Below are positions 8,465-16,500 of a stretch of 41,586 bases of DNA, piece after piece. How positions within the stretch are numbered: position 1 is the first letter of the stretch; each line of letters opens with the position of its first letter. A program made the translations under genes and the position numbers. This DNA comes from Clostridiales bacterium. GTDB taxonomy: Bacteria; Bacillota; Clostridia; Lachnospirales; WQUN01. The stretch covers positions 1 through 41,586 of the forward strand of contig JAISZB010000096.1 of assembly GCA_031269465.1 (NCBI GenBank), in the 5' to 3' direction. The notes under the pieces were generated by a model, which worked only from the letters and a program-made list of their open reading frames with translations, was not told where the DNA came from and did not search any database.

Positions 8465-9997
8465 ATGGAGTTTGAAGCAATTCGTCTTCACAATGTAACT
8501 CTGGCTGATGAATCAGGCGCGTCAATGCTCAATAACTTCAACCTTTATATTTATAAAGGCGAGATATTCGGCCTAATATGCATTAACACATACGGGCTTG
8601 ACGCATTGATCCAGTTGATATGCCAGAACACGCCGATACGATACGGGCATGTTTATTTTTCAGAAGAGCTTATAAACAGCTACAGGAAAAACTCAAGGAA
8701 TGCAAATGCTGTAGCTGTCATTGACAAGCGCAATCGGTTGCTTGAAGATCTGAACATTTCTGATAATATATTCGTTCTTCGTCCCGGCTTCAAGGAATTT
8801 CTCATCCCCGAAAAAGCCTTGGACAAGCGGGTCAAAGCCATTGCCAAAGAGCTTGGGCTGTCGATCAGCGGGCGTACGAAAGCATCGGATCTAACAATGT
8901 ATGAAAGATGCTCCATAGAGCTTATGCGAGCTGCAGCCTCAGGCGCCAAGCTCATAATACTCAGGGATATAAGCAATATTCTGGGATGCTCCGAGCTTAA
9001 AACATTTCAAGGGTCTATAAGAAGATATGCGGCATCCGGAATATCGTTTCTCTATATCAGCAGCTACTGCGAAGAAGCCGCTCAGATCTGCGGCAGAGCG
9101 GCTCTAATGGAAAACGGGGAAATCCTCAAGGTAATGGATTCTGAAATCATAAGCCTTCCTAGCCTTAAAAGCTTCTGCCGCGAGAGCTTTCCCCATGAAA
9201 TCGGAGAGCGAATAAATACTGAGTTCGGAATTAGGGAATCCGACAGCTGCCGCGCGAAGAAGCCTGCGTCAGCGGCTGATATGCGCCAAAGCGCCGAGCT
9301 CCCGGTTTTCGAGATGGCAAATGTGTCCTATGGGAGTCTTAAAAATTTCAGCCTTTCAGTCTTAAAGGGAGAATGCGTTCTGCTTCTCGATCGCGACAAC
9401 GCCTCCGCCCCCTGCGTCGAAGCCATCATGGCCGGCCTTGCGAAGCGCTGGCAAGGAGAGATCTTCTTTGAAGGCAACGCCAAACCTTGTAAAAGCTCCA
9501 AAGGCATCCTGGACAATGCGCTTGTTATAGGAGTTAATCCGACTAAAAGCATGATATTCGCCAACATGTCTTACATAGACAACCTCTGCTTTCCCCTAGA
9601 GCGGCGCTCAAAGCTACTATGGTTCGGCAGGCGGGCTAGAAGGTGCGTTCAGCGCGAATACGAAAAGTATTTGGGTCAGGATGTCTTTGCCGACGATGTC
9701 TCTCTGCTGTCTCCGTTGTCTCTGTACAACTTGGTTTATTACAGGGCTTGCCTTTTCAAGCCCAAGGTAGTTTTTTGCGTCGAGCCGCTCTCTGAAGCGG
9801 ATCGCTTTGTGCGAAGGCATGTCATATCACTCATAGAGACTCTCCTGGGGCGAGGCATTTCTGTTGTAATGCTGTCCTGCGGATTGAGAGACAACCTAAT
9901 TCTGTCAGATAGAGTCTTTGTAGTAGAAAATGGCTTTAAAACTTGCGAGTACAGCCGATCTGACTTCGCTGGCCTGAGAATTGGAAAAGATCTGTGA
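8465..9997 (+). CDS. RbsA/MglA-like duplicated ABC protein with degenerate nucleotide-binding sites (pseudo-ATPase)
   Basis: A 510-residue cytoplasmic protein with two ABC modules (about 1-235 and 280-500), the layout and length of sugar importers' RbsA/MglA ATPases. Every visible motif is altered. Walker A becomes CINTYGLD (39-46) in module 1 and LLDRDNASA in module 2 (307-315), both without the essential Lys. The signature becomes LTMYERCS (143-150) and LSPLSLYN (415-422). Walker B DEPT becomes RDIS (167-170) in module 1, and module 2 reads FCVEPLSEAD, keeping only the Glu. The H-loop YISH becomes YISS. The reading frame is long and intact with a good AGAGGAGA site, so it is conserved as a protein rather than decaying. 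It follows the regulator and kinase in the same operon, with no permease gene adjacent, suggesting a signalling or scaffold role. ATP hydrolysis is unlikely. Confidence 0.85.
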   Translation: MEFEAIRLHNVTLADESGASMLNNFNLYIYKGEIFGLICINTYGLDALIQLICQNTPIRYGHVYFSEELINSYRKNSRNANAVAVIDKRNRLLEDLNISDNIFVLRPGFKEFLIPEKALDKRVKAIAKELGLSISGRTKASDLTMYERCSIELMRAAASGAKLIILRDISNILGCSELKTFQGSIRRYAASGISFLYISSYCEEAAQICGRAALMENGEILKVMDSEIISLPSLKSFCRESFPHEIGERINTEFGIRESDSCRAKKPASAADMRQSAELPVFEMANVSYGSLKNFSLSVLKGECVLLLDRDNASAPCVEAIMAGLAKRWQGEIFFEGNAKPCKSSKGILDNALVIGVNPTKSMIFANMSYIDNLCFPLERRSKLLWFGRRARRCVQREYEKYLGQDVFADDVSLLSPLSLYNLVYYRACLFKPKVVFCVEPLSEADRFVRRHVISLIETLLGRGISVVMLSCGLRDNLILSDRVFVVENGFKTCEYSRSDFAGLRIGKDL

Positions 9998-10486
9998 GTA
10001 AGGCATGCCGATGCCCATTCGCCCTGTTGCGCTGAGGAAAGTTTCTATCTCGCACGCTGATTTGCATTATGCTTTCGCAACATGCTCTGAGAGGTTTTCG
10101 ATGGATGAAGAAGCAGATCAGAAAAGTTGCTTCACTCTAAAAGAGGCTTGTTTATACTGATGTGCATATGCCAATGGGAATGGCAGATTCGTGACATGCT
10201 CCCGCCAAATAGGCGGAGGCTTCTCGCGCTATACACCTATCGGCGCAGGAACTGTGCGAGCCAGCCCCGTGCGTCCCGCAGCTACTTGTTTTTGCTTTCA
10301 GGCAACGCGCGCCAAGCCTCTATTTTGATGTTTACTGCCGCAACCGCAAACGCACGTCCGCCCTGGAATCGGTGGCTCCCGCTTTTTCGATCCGCAAGCT
10401 GGGCGAATTCTGCCGAGGGGAGCCATATCAATTTCTACCGTGCGCCTGCCTAGCTCATCCAGCCTGCATCCTAAAGCTAGCTTTAG
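9998..10486. other. gene-free interval between convergent genes
   Basis: I see no supportable coding region. A possible fragment of the palindromic repeat family, TATACTGATGTGCATATG, is near 10155-10172. A 108-residue open frame at 10127-10453 lacks a convincing ribosome binding site, is Arg/Trp-rich and has no recognisable motif. Confidence 0.5.
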
Positions 10487-11482
10487 CTATGGGTTGATTG
10501 ACTCTTGAGGCTTTTCCGGGGCATTCAGGTTTTGTGAAGTGTATTCAAGGAAAAGGGACATGGGGATTTCGAACAAGTCGATGATTTCCTCTGGAGAGTA
10601 GCCTTTTTCAAACATTTTAGCCACTCGGCCCCTTCTCTCTTCTTCCTTTTCCTCCTCCAATTTAAGGCGTTGCTCCTCCGATTTAAGGCGTTGCTCCTCC
10701 AGTTTAAGGCGTTCCTTCTCAAATTTAAGGCGTTGCTCCTCCAGCTTCCTCTCCAGAGACTCCTTTGAGAAAAAGCCGACTTCATCAAGCACTTGGTTCA
10801 ACCTATCGGAATCCAACTTGCGCACCTCCTTCAAAACTTCTGGGTTCGCCTGCATCAAGGCGTTGAAATAAGCCCGCACAGGAAACCCCAATTTCTTGCT
10901 CTCATCAACCAGCTTAAAGAACTCATCGCTTGTCAATTCTTTGGAAAGGCTCTTGAGCCAAAGATTTTCCTCACCGCTCAAAGCTTTGCTCTCCACTATT
11001 TGAAAAGCTGGCGTAGGGAAGGATACCTGCAAAGTTACAATGCCATTTGGATGCTCTGTAACCTCCAGCCCCTTATCCTTGAAATAAGAGAGAAGCTGCA
11101 CAGGCTTCGTGGCGACTATGGCAGTGACTGTCGTTTCCGAGAAGTCCGTGAATGGCTCGCTTGCAAGCGCCAGGATGCTGGCGTACCCGATGACCTTGTG
11201 AAAGTCCTCCACTGTGAAGCTATCCTCAGGGCTCTTGTACTCAATGATGTTGAGGCGCTTGAAGATCCTGGCGAAGTTCTTGCCAATCGTAACATTCTCT
11301 TTCAGTTTGATGACAAGGACGTCTATGCGCAGTGGCTCGTCGGTCAGCGGATACTCGGGGATGATCTCCAAAACATCCAAATAATCCTTTAGTTCTGCTC
11401 TCAGCGCGTCATAGTTGCCAGCGTGCCATTGCGTCTTCCACTTCTTTTCAGGATCAACGAGAGCCTTTCTTTTTTTCGCCAT
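10487..11482 (-). CDS. PD-(D/E)XK nuclease-like protein with heptad-repeat coiled coil
   Basis: A 331-residue protein starting at an ATG behind GGGGAG. The N-terminal half contains EPLRIDVLVIK followed by NIIEYKS: an acidic residue on one strand and E-x-K on the next, the core of PD-(D/E)XK nuclease folds, as in Rpn-type recombination-promoting nuclease/putative transposase proteins. Residues about 240-285 are a coiled coil built from repeats of LEEQRLK, and the C-terminus (FEKGYSPEEIIDLFEIP) resembles the short helical tail of Rpn-like proteins. Nuclease activity and partners are inferred. It is isolated and transcribed toward the pseudo-ATPase gene, with repeat elements on its upstream side. 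Confidence 0.6.
   Translation of the reverse strand: MAKKRKALVDPEKKWKTQWHAGNYDALRAELKDYLDVLEIIPEYPLTDEPLRIDVLVIKLKENVTIGKNFARIFKRLNIIEYKSPEDSFTVEDFHKVIGYASILALASEPFTDFSETTVTAIVATKPVQLLSYFKDKGLEVTEHPNGIVTLQVSFPTPAFQIVESKALSGEENLWLKSLSKELTSDEFFKLVDESKKLGFPVRAYFNALMQANPEVLKEVRKLDSDRLNQVLDEVGFFSKESLERKLEEQRLKFEKERLKLEEQRLKSEEQRLKLEEEKEEERRGRVAKMFEKGYSPEEIIDLFEIPMSLFLEYTSQNLNAPEKPQESINP
10661..10744 (-). repeat. four tandem 21-bp units encoding the coiled coil
   Basis: Units start at 10661, 10682, 10703 and 10724, each beginning TTTAAGGCGTT on the plus strand; three are nearly identical and the third is diverged. Each encodes one seven-residue heptad (consensus LEEQRLK, read on the minus strand). 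Such repeats can gain or lose units without a frameshift. Confidence 0.85.
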
Positions 11483-11698
11483 TTTTTCTCCCCTGTCTGC
11501 CTTAGGCAGGCTCTTTAGTTCTCCAAGCCCACTCCGTCCACATGCTCATTGCAAAAATAGAATGCTCAGACAACTATACGGCTGCTTTTCATATAAAACC
11601 CCTATGACGCTATGCTTCACCACCAAGGCTGAAAATATTAAGGCATTTGTGTATTTGAAGCATGGACAAATGTCCATAAAATGTATTTTCGTACTAAA

Positions 11699-11808
11699 CT
11701 GCCTTTTTTGGAGCTTGATTATACGGCGAGTGCAAAATGCCGATATCAATCGCACCATTCAATGGATAATCAAGCTCCAAAAAAGGATATTTGATGAAAA
11801 GCGGTATA
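11699..11808. repeat. palindromic intergenic element (copy 1)
   Basis: Core arms TTTTTTGGAGCTTGATTA and its reverse complement flank a centre containing GCAAAATGCCGATATCAATCG. The right end is the C-type end (ATTTGATGAAAAGCGGTATA). Where the T-type end should join on the left, about 105 bp of extra sequence intervenes, and the T end itself is at 11575. Confidence 0.8.
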
Positions 11809-12054
11809 ATTTGCAGTTGGCAATAACCGCGCTCTTTTGCTCAAGCCCATTATAAGCCGCATAACTGATGCTTATTCTATTATACCCCGTAATAAGAGGC
11901 AGTTCAATCATTGATTCTTGAATGCAGTCGGCAGGACAAGAGTCAACGCGGATTTCATAACAGGCTGCATAGCTGGCATTGCAACCTTGGCTAATGCACC
12001 GTGGATGCGAATATGGCGCAGAGCCGCTCCGGTAGAAAGCGCTTTCTAGCTTTA

Positions 12055-12093
12055 GCGCGCTGCTGCCGAGGCGATGGCTCGGCAGCAGCGCGC
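12055..12093. repeat. perfect 16-bp GC-rich hairpin
   Basis: GCGCGCTGCTGCCGAG (12055-12070) and CTCGGCAGCAGCGCGC (12078-12093) pair without mismatch around GCGATGG. It is unrelated in sequence to the TATA-ended family. Neither strand has a following T-run, and no gene ends beside it. Confidence 0.7.
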
Positions 12094-12192
12094 GAATGCG
12101 GTTAATGCAGGGCAAGCAATGGTAAAGCTCCATAGGCGGCTTCAGGCTTTTAGCCCAAGACTATGCGGATGGGCGTCATTTGCCTCTGTCTT

Positions 12193-12234
12193 CCATTGAG
12201 CGGTGCGATTGATATCGTCATTTTGCACTCGCTG
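12193..12234. repeat. centre fragment of the palindromic element
   Basis: CCATTGAGCGGTGCGATTG followed by ATATCGTCATTTTGCACTCGCTG matches the middle of the full-length elements but lacks both arms and both ends, so this is a remnant. Confidence 0.65.
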
Positions 12235-12350
12235 AAATGTAGCTTTACTCAATTGGAATAATTTGTTATTGACAAATCATATTACATAATTGAATAAATT
12301 ACAATCACTCTCTAAATCAAATTCAGATGACATTTTTTTGCTGAATTCAA

Positions 12351-12379
12351 TTGAATTCGAGGAATTATTCACTTATAAT
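12351..12379 (+). promoter_or_regulatory. strong sigma-A-type promoter for a short ORF
   Basis: TTGAAT (12351-12356), a 17-base spacer and a perfect TATAAT (12374-12379). It is followed by about 100 bases of structured leader and then a short ORF with a strong ribosome binding site. Confidence 0.6.
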
Positions 12380-12418
12380 CTATTTAATTTTATGAAAATC
12401 AATATATTACGCCTGTTA

Positions 12419-12476
12419 TTGCAGACATTTGCGTGTCTGCAAAGCTTCTTATCCTGTGTGCAACTGAGATAAGGAG
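12419..12476 (+). promoter_or_regulatory. two leader hairpins, the second masking the ribosome binding site
   Basis: Hairpin 1: TTGCAGACA (12419-12427) with TGTCTGCAA (12434-12442), perfect 9-bp stem. Hairpin 2: CTTCTTATC (12445-12453) with GATAAGGAG (12468-12476), nine pairs including one G-U. It hides the AAGGAG that serves the ATG at 12485. Two consecutive stems, one over the Shine-Dalgarno, suggest translation control of the short ORF. Confidence 0.45.
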
Positions 12477-12484
12477 ACGGCTGT

Positions 12485-12598
12485 ATGAAAACCCACAGAG
12501 ACGCGCCGAGCGAAGAAGAATTGAGGAAAAGGCTGGGACGCAGCCCCGTCCCTCCCGCCCCGGCCCAGGCGAATCCGAGTGAAGGGCAGAAATTGTAG
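12485..12598 (+). CDS. 37-residue hypothetical peptide, possibly the start of a decayed gene
   Basis: ATG at 12485 lies 8 bases after AAGGAG and behind a strong promoter and structured leader. The peptide begins MKTHRDAPSEEELRKRLG and ends at TAG 12596-12598; the mix of charged residues looks coding, and there is no membrane segment. After the TAG the same frame continues NGLYHYGQESVG for another 21 codons to a TGA. A different frame near 12750-12840 reads an Ala/Gly-rich stretch that looks partly coding. This could be a genuine small protein or the first part of a gene broken by a nonsense codon and frameshifts. I do not recognise a family. Confidence 0.35.
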   Translation: MKTHRDAPSEEELRKRLGRSPVPPAPAQANPSEGQKL

Positions 12599-13355
12599 AA
12601 CGGGCTCTACCACTACGGCCAGGAATCCGTGGGATCCAGTCGGAATGAATGCGCCGGCGGCTGATGGAGGGCGATGGGATCGGAGAATCTTTCCGGCTCC
12701 AGCGCTGGAATTCTGATAAAAACATCTTAAACAGACGGCAAATCGAGCGAGTCGAACGTGCCTGCCGGAATGCCGGGAAGCTGCGGATTCAAAGGCTACG
12801 CCTCGGCCGCTGGCGCCGGAGTCGCGCGCGCCGCTTTTTGAGGGCGGCTACGCTTGCTCCGCAGAGCTGAAGCCGGCTGAAGCGTTGCCGGATCTTCCTG
12901 AAATTTCAGGAATAATAGCGAAAAAAACCCTGGACTGCACCCAACGGCGAAAATAGGACGACGGCGGGTTGCGGATCATTCCAGCCCGCTGAAATAAAGA
13001 AAGCAGCCCCCGCACTCTGCCTGCTATAGGACGAATTCAGTTGAAATAAGGCTGGACAAATGCCATTCGACATTGTTTAAATGTAAACTTAGACAGGCAA
13101 ATAATGAAAAAAGAGCTGAATGCATTAAAAAAAACTTCTTTAGAACCTCTAAATCGTGATCGTTTTAGCATCTGTATAGCTTATGTTAAGGCGTTAAATT
13201 TTCCTGCACTTGTCCTTGCCTCAAACACACAATTGACTTCATATTTTCATCATTGGCGGTGAAGCGCAACGTCATAGGGGTTTATATGAAAAGCAGTATA
13301 ATCCGCCCCTAAAATCGCGATGCAGTCACGGCGCATCATATTCTTCCAGGCCTTC

Positions 13356-13491
13356 TATACTGATTTGCGGTCATATGTACCTATTATGGAGTTTGATTAA
13401 ACAGCGAGTGATAAATGCAGATATCGGCATTTTTCACTCGCTGTTTAATCAAGCTCCAATAAAAGGCAGTTTCATAAGCAAATCAATATCA
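13356..13491. repeat. palindromic intergenic element (copy 2)
   Basis: A variant copy with left end TATACTGATTTGC and right end GCAAATCAATATCA. TGGAGTTTGATTAAACAG pairs with CTGTTTAATCAAGCTCCA, part of a long stem spanning 13387-13458 that also includes GCGAGTG/CACTCGC. It lies 20 bases beyond the 3' end of the GH31 gene and may end that operon's transcript. Confidence 0.8.
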
Positions 13492-13511
13492 GCGGCAGAC
13501 GCTTAAGCCTC

Positions 13512-15623
13512 TTAGACGCTCAAGTTTCCCAAAGCCTTGATTAAGGACTCGGCGCTAGCCCCCCGGCTTCTGATCAAAACCGCAGGCTTTCCAACCGGCG
13601 CAGACAATCTCGCCGCGCCGCCAGTATAAACGGCACCGGTATAAGGGGAAACCCACTTGTCATTGGGAAGCCATGCATCAACATAGTTTGCCTTAACTCT
13701 ATATACTGGGTTTACGAGCAAATCTGAACCCAAAAGAAACTGCGTCTTTATGCTTTTACATTTCTTATCAAGCGGATAATGCAGATGCAGCGCTCTTATC
13801 ATAGGAAATCCTTTTTCAACCGCTTCATTTTCTAAAATCTTGAAGTACCATCCCAGAGCATCATGTAGCTTTGACATTTTCGCAAGTTGCTCAAAGCCAT
13901 CATCATCACTATAGAACTGGTAGTTGAGAGAATTCGAGAAGTTCCCTTCATGCGTACGGAATATCGGAGTGAACGCAGCAACCTCCATCCAGCGAAACAT
14001 CACTTCCTTGGATCTCGCCAGCTTATACATAGGATGCATTATGGACGTAAAACCGCCGATGTCGGTATGGTTAACGGACATTCCGGAAATTCCTCCAGTA
14101 ATCAGCGCCGTTACAGCAGAGGCAAGGCCGTCGCAATCATCAAGCGTCGGAGTTTGATCTCCAGCCCAATACAACCGTGAATAATGATTGCTTGAAGCGC
14201 TTGCGCTGCGGTGGAAAATCAGCAGTTCATCCCGCCTGCCGCCGCAGTCCTCAAGTTCATAATTCAATCTTGACCAAATGCCAGGCATTGAGCAGTGCGC
14301 TTTAACCACGTCCGCAGACCGGTAGACTCCGTCCATTGGAGAATGCTCTCCATAATCAGCCATCCATCCGGAAAGCCCGTTTTCCGCTATTGCCGTTTGC
14401 AAGCTCTCTTTCAGCCACTCATATGCATCCGGGTTTGTGAGATCAACGTATACATATTCATACTCTTTAGAAGTATAAAAATGGGATATGTAATCTTCTC
14501 CGTTTTTTCTTTTGACAAAATACCTGTTATTCGCCCCATGAACATAAAGAGGATCACATTTGTCAACTGAAAGAAACGGATTCACATACCCCAGCAGAGC
14601 GATGCCCGACTCTTTTAGCTCTTTAGCCCAGTTTTTGAAATCCGGGTAAAGGCTTTCATCAGGGCGCCAGCGCCACCAAAGCGGCGGACCGCCGTTTTCC
14701 CCCCTTCTTCCCTGCCAGTCTTCTATCCATAGGGCGGAAACGGAAACACCGAGCTTTTTAAGCTTTTCCAGCACGGATTCAGCAACGCTTAGCCCTCCGC
14801 GAAGGCCTATAATCGTCCCATAAGCAAATGCAGGAAGCGGCTTAAGCCTGCCTGTAACGGCTGTATGCTTCTCGATTAACGACAGGGGAGAGGCGCCTGT
14901 AAAGAAATATCCAGAGAGGCAATCCCCCCAAACGCTGAAAACGGCTTGATTTCTGCGGCTTTTCCTAATGTCGCAAAAATAAACGGTCTCCTGTTCAAAG
15001 CAGAACGCGCGGTTATCCGACGTCACGCAAACCGGAAGCGGAGCATAGGTTGCGTATTTGTTTCCAGCGGAACCTCGGCTGGCTAGGTTAACAAGAGCGG
15101 AGAGGGGTTGTTTGCCCCGTCCTATTCCTTTTTCAGACGTGCACAAAGTAAACTTTTTTCCGGCCAAATCTAAATAGGAAAACTGCTCTCCAAAACCCAT
15201 GAAAGCTTCATTCGATCCGGAGGCGAAGGCCAAGCCTACCTCGTCGAATCCAGGCGCGGACAGACAAAACCACAAGCCATCCTTGCGGCACTGAAAAGTC
15301 AGCGTCCAGATTTGCGCCCCATTAAATCTGCCCATTATCCTCATTTCAGTTTCGCACCCGCAAAAGCTTAGATCATCGTCAGAGCCAGCCTCCGAAATCA
15401 ACTTGCGTTTGAGCCGCACGCTTCCGTTTCGCATTTTAGGATCAATTTCGACTTTGCGGGCAAAGGCAAAGCCTCTTGGGAAAAACCAAGCCTCTTTGCC
15501 GCCTATACCCAGCGACAGCCCATTTTTCTGACGCTTCAGCCAATAAACGCCGTCTGATGAACTCCAAAGATTATCCCCATAAAGGCTTTGGCCGCATTTT
15601 CGAGACGGCTCGCGCAAGCTCAT
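13512..15623 (-). CDS. GH31 alpha-glycosidase of the YihQ-like branch, without sulfoquinovosidase residues
   Basis: A 703-residue cytoplasmic (no signal peptide) retaining alpha-glycosidase. The start is the ATG at 15623, in an ATGA overlap with the upstream epimerase; a longer frame to 15707 would run inside that gene. The catalytic nucleophile is Asp423 in GWMADYGEH and the acid/base Asp489 in WAGDQTP, the same motifs and almost the same spacing as E. coli YihQ. Other shared blocks are VDLTNPDAYEW, DIGGF and RTHEGN. The sulfonate-binding set of sulfoquinovosidases, recalled as Gln262, Gln288, Arg301, Trp304, Tyr508 in YihQ, reads Arg, Glu, Pro, Trp, Phe here. So a sulfoquinovoside is unlikely and another alpha-glycoside is expected. 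It would act on sugar imported by the ABC system of the same operon. Confidence 0.88.
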   Translation of the reverse strand: MSLREPSRKCGQSLYGDNLWSSSDGVYWLKRQKNGLSLGIGGKEAWFFPRGFAFARKVEIDPKMRNGSVRLKRKLISEAGSDDDLSFCGCETEMRIMGRFNGAQIWTLTFQCRKDGLWFCLSAPGFDEVGLAFASGSNEAFMGFGEQFSYLDLAGKKFTLCTSEKGIGRGKQPLSALVNLASRGSAGNKYATYAPLPVCVTSDNRAFCFEQETVYFCDIRKSRRNQAVFSVWGDCLSGYFFTGASPLSLIEKHTAVTGRLKPLPAFAYGTIIGLRGGLSVAESVLEKLKKLGVSVSALWIEDWQGRRGENGGPPLWWRWRPDESLYPDFKNWAKELKESGIALLGYVNPFLSVDKCDPLYVHGANNRYFVKRKNGEDYISHFYTSKEYEYVYVDLTNPDAYEWLKESLQTAIAENGLSGWMADYGEHSPMDGVYRSADVVKAHCSMPGIWSRLNYELEDCGGRRDELLIFHRSASASSNHYSRLYWAGDQTPTLDDCDGLASAVTALITGGISGMSVNHTDIGGFTSIMHPMYKLARSKEVMFRWMEVAAFTPIFRTHEGNFSNSLNYQFYSDDDGFEQLAKMSKLHDALGWYFKILENEAVEKGFPMIRALHLHYPLDKKCKSIKTQFLLGSDLLVNPVYRVKANYVDAWLPNDKWVSPYTGAVYTGGAARLSAPVGKPAVLIRSRGASAESLIKALGNLSV

Positions 15624-16498
15624 GGCTTTTCCGGGTGAATTGCTTTTTCTATGGTGCGCTTGCCAATCAAGATGCCCTTTTTCACCTTGCAAACGCTTCC
15701 TTCCCAAACCGGGTCTTCATGTTCAATGCTTATTACTCCGTCATAATCCGCTTCATAGAGATTTGAAACCATCTTAACCCATGAAATCTCGCCAAGTCCT
15801 GGTACACGGTAGCGCCACCAGGAAAAGTCGCTTAATATTCCGACTTCATCAAGCCGCTTCCTGTCAATTTCAGCATCTTTTCCGTGTACATGATATAAGC
15901 GGTCTTTGAAGGTTAGAATCGGTCGATAAGGATCCATCATTTCCCAAACTAAATGGGATGGATCATAGCAAAGCCCCAGCCTCTTGTTCGGCACCTTATC
16001 GAAGATGAGAGATAGCAAATATGGGGATATTGCGATATTGCCCATTATAGGGCAAGTTTCAAGGCAAATTTTGGTTCCGCAGCTTTCAGATGCCTCCAGG
16101 TATTCATTCATGAGAGAAACGACAGGATCCATGCTTCTTATGGGAAGCTTGCGAATCCCGTCATGAAAATCGAATGCTTCGTCCCATTCATAGCCTCGAT
16201 CGATCCCTGTAGAAGTGATTACCTTGGGAATCCCGAGTTTTCCTGCCAAACGTATTCGCTTGAGCGTCTGTTCCTTGAAATCCGCCCCTTCCAATCCTGG
16301 AAGAAGCGGATTGCGGCAATAAATAATCGCTCCCAATTTTATGTGCAGGCTTGCCTGCTCCAAGACAGACTCATCCAACGGAGCGCTTGGCCCGAGTTCC
16401 AGTTCTTCAAAGCCGTTTTCCTCCGCCCACTTGGCTGTCTCGAGCAAAGAAAGCATTTTCGGCTTGCATAGGCTGTTTGTCAATAGCCCGATTCGCAA
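15620..16498 (-). CDS. sugar phosphate isomerase/epimerase family TIM-barrel protein
   Basis: A 292-residue protein of the xylose-isomerase-like/AP endonuclease 2 superfamily. Family features are LRIGLLTNSL at the start, EENGFEELELGP, CLETCPIMG, LGLCYDPSHLVWE and the terminal DGVISIEHEDPVWEG. The Glu, Asp/His, His and Glu of these blocks are the expected divalent metal ligands. Two TTG codons are possible; 16498 is preferred because AGGAGG is 7 bases upstream, against 1 base for 16504. It overlaps the GH31 gene by 4 bases, so the two are translationally coupled. It probably interconverts a keto or 3-keto sugar made in the pathway, but its substrate cannot be read from sequence. Confidence 0.85.
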   Translation of the reverse strand: MRIGLLTNSLCKPKMLSLLETAKWAEENGFEELELGPSAPLDESVLEQASLHIKLGAIIYCRNPLLPGLEGADFKEQTLKRIRLAGKLGIPKVITSTGIDRGYEWDEAFDFHDGIRKLPIRSMDPVVSLMNEYLEASESCGTKICLETCPIMGNIAISPYLLSLIFDKVPNKRLGLCYDPSHLVWEMMDPYRPILTFKDRLYHVHGKDAEIDRKRLDEVGILSDFSWWRYRVPGLGEISWVKMVSNLYEADYDGVISIEHEDPVWEGSVCKVKKGILIGKRTIEKAIHPEKP

Positions 16499-16500
16499 AG

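Larger units (their letters stand above)
11575..13300. mobile_element. 1.7-kb segment bracketed by inverted, about 90-bp copies of a repeat end
   Basis: The left border (11575 rightward) and right border (13300 leftward) both begin with the T-type end of the local palindromic family (TATACTGCTTTTCATATA, with small differences). They continue as diverged inverted copies through CCCCTATGACG, a TTCACC block and on for about 90 bp. In both copies the conserved strand is open from ATGACG: right copy MTLRFTANDENMKSIV..., left copy MTLCFTTKAENIKAFV.... Inside are a complete repeat core (11699-11808), a repeat-centre fragment (12193-12234), a perfect hairpin, a promoter-led short ORF and AT-rich stretches. 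A 52-codon plus-strand frame (13104-13262) is open but has a poor start site. No transposase is recognisable; this may be a decayed or non-autonomous element. Confidence 0.5.

Noticed and set aside
10127-10453. 108-residue plus-strand ORF
   Set aside because: Arg/Trp-rich, no ribosome binding site and no motif; also overlaps a repeat fragment.
11415-11855. 146-residue plus-strand ORF
   Set aside because: Begins inside the minus-strand nuclease-like gene and runs through a palindromic element. Only the short MTLCFTT... portion has a related copy, treated under the bracketing arms.
11759-12133. 124-residue minus-strand ORF with several Cys
   Set aside because: Crosses both a repeat core and the 16-bp perfect hairpin and has no ribosome site; the Cys pattern matches no family I know.
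13104-13262. 52-codon plus-strand ORF (MKKELNALKKTS...)
   Set aside because: Weak start site, and the opposite strand is the one shared with the left arm of the bracketed segment; kept only as a note.
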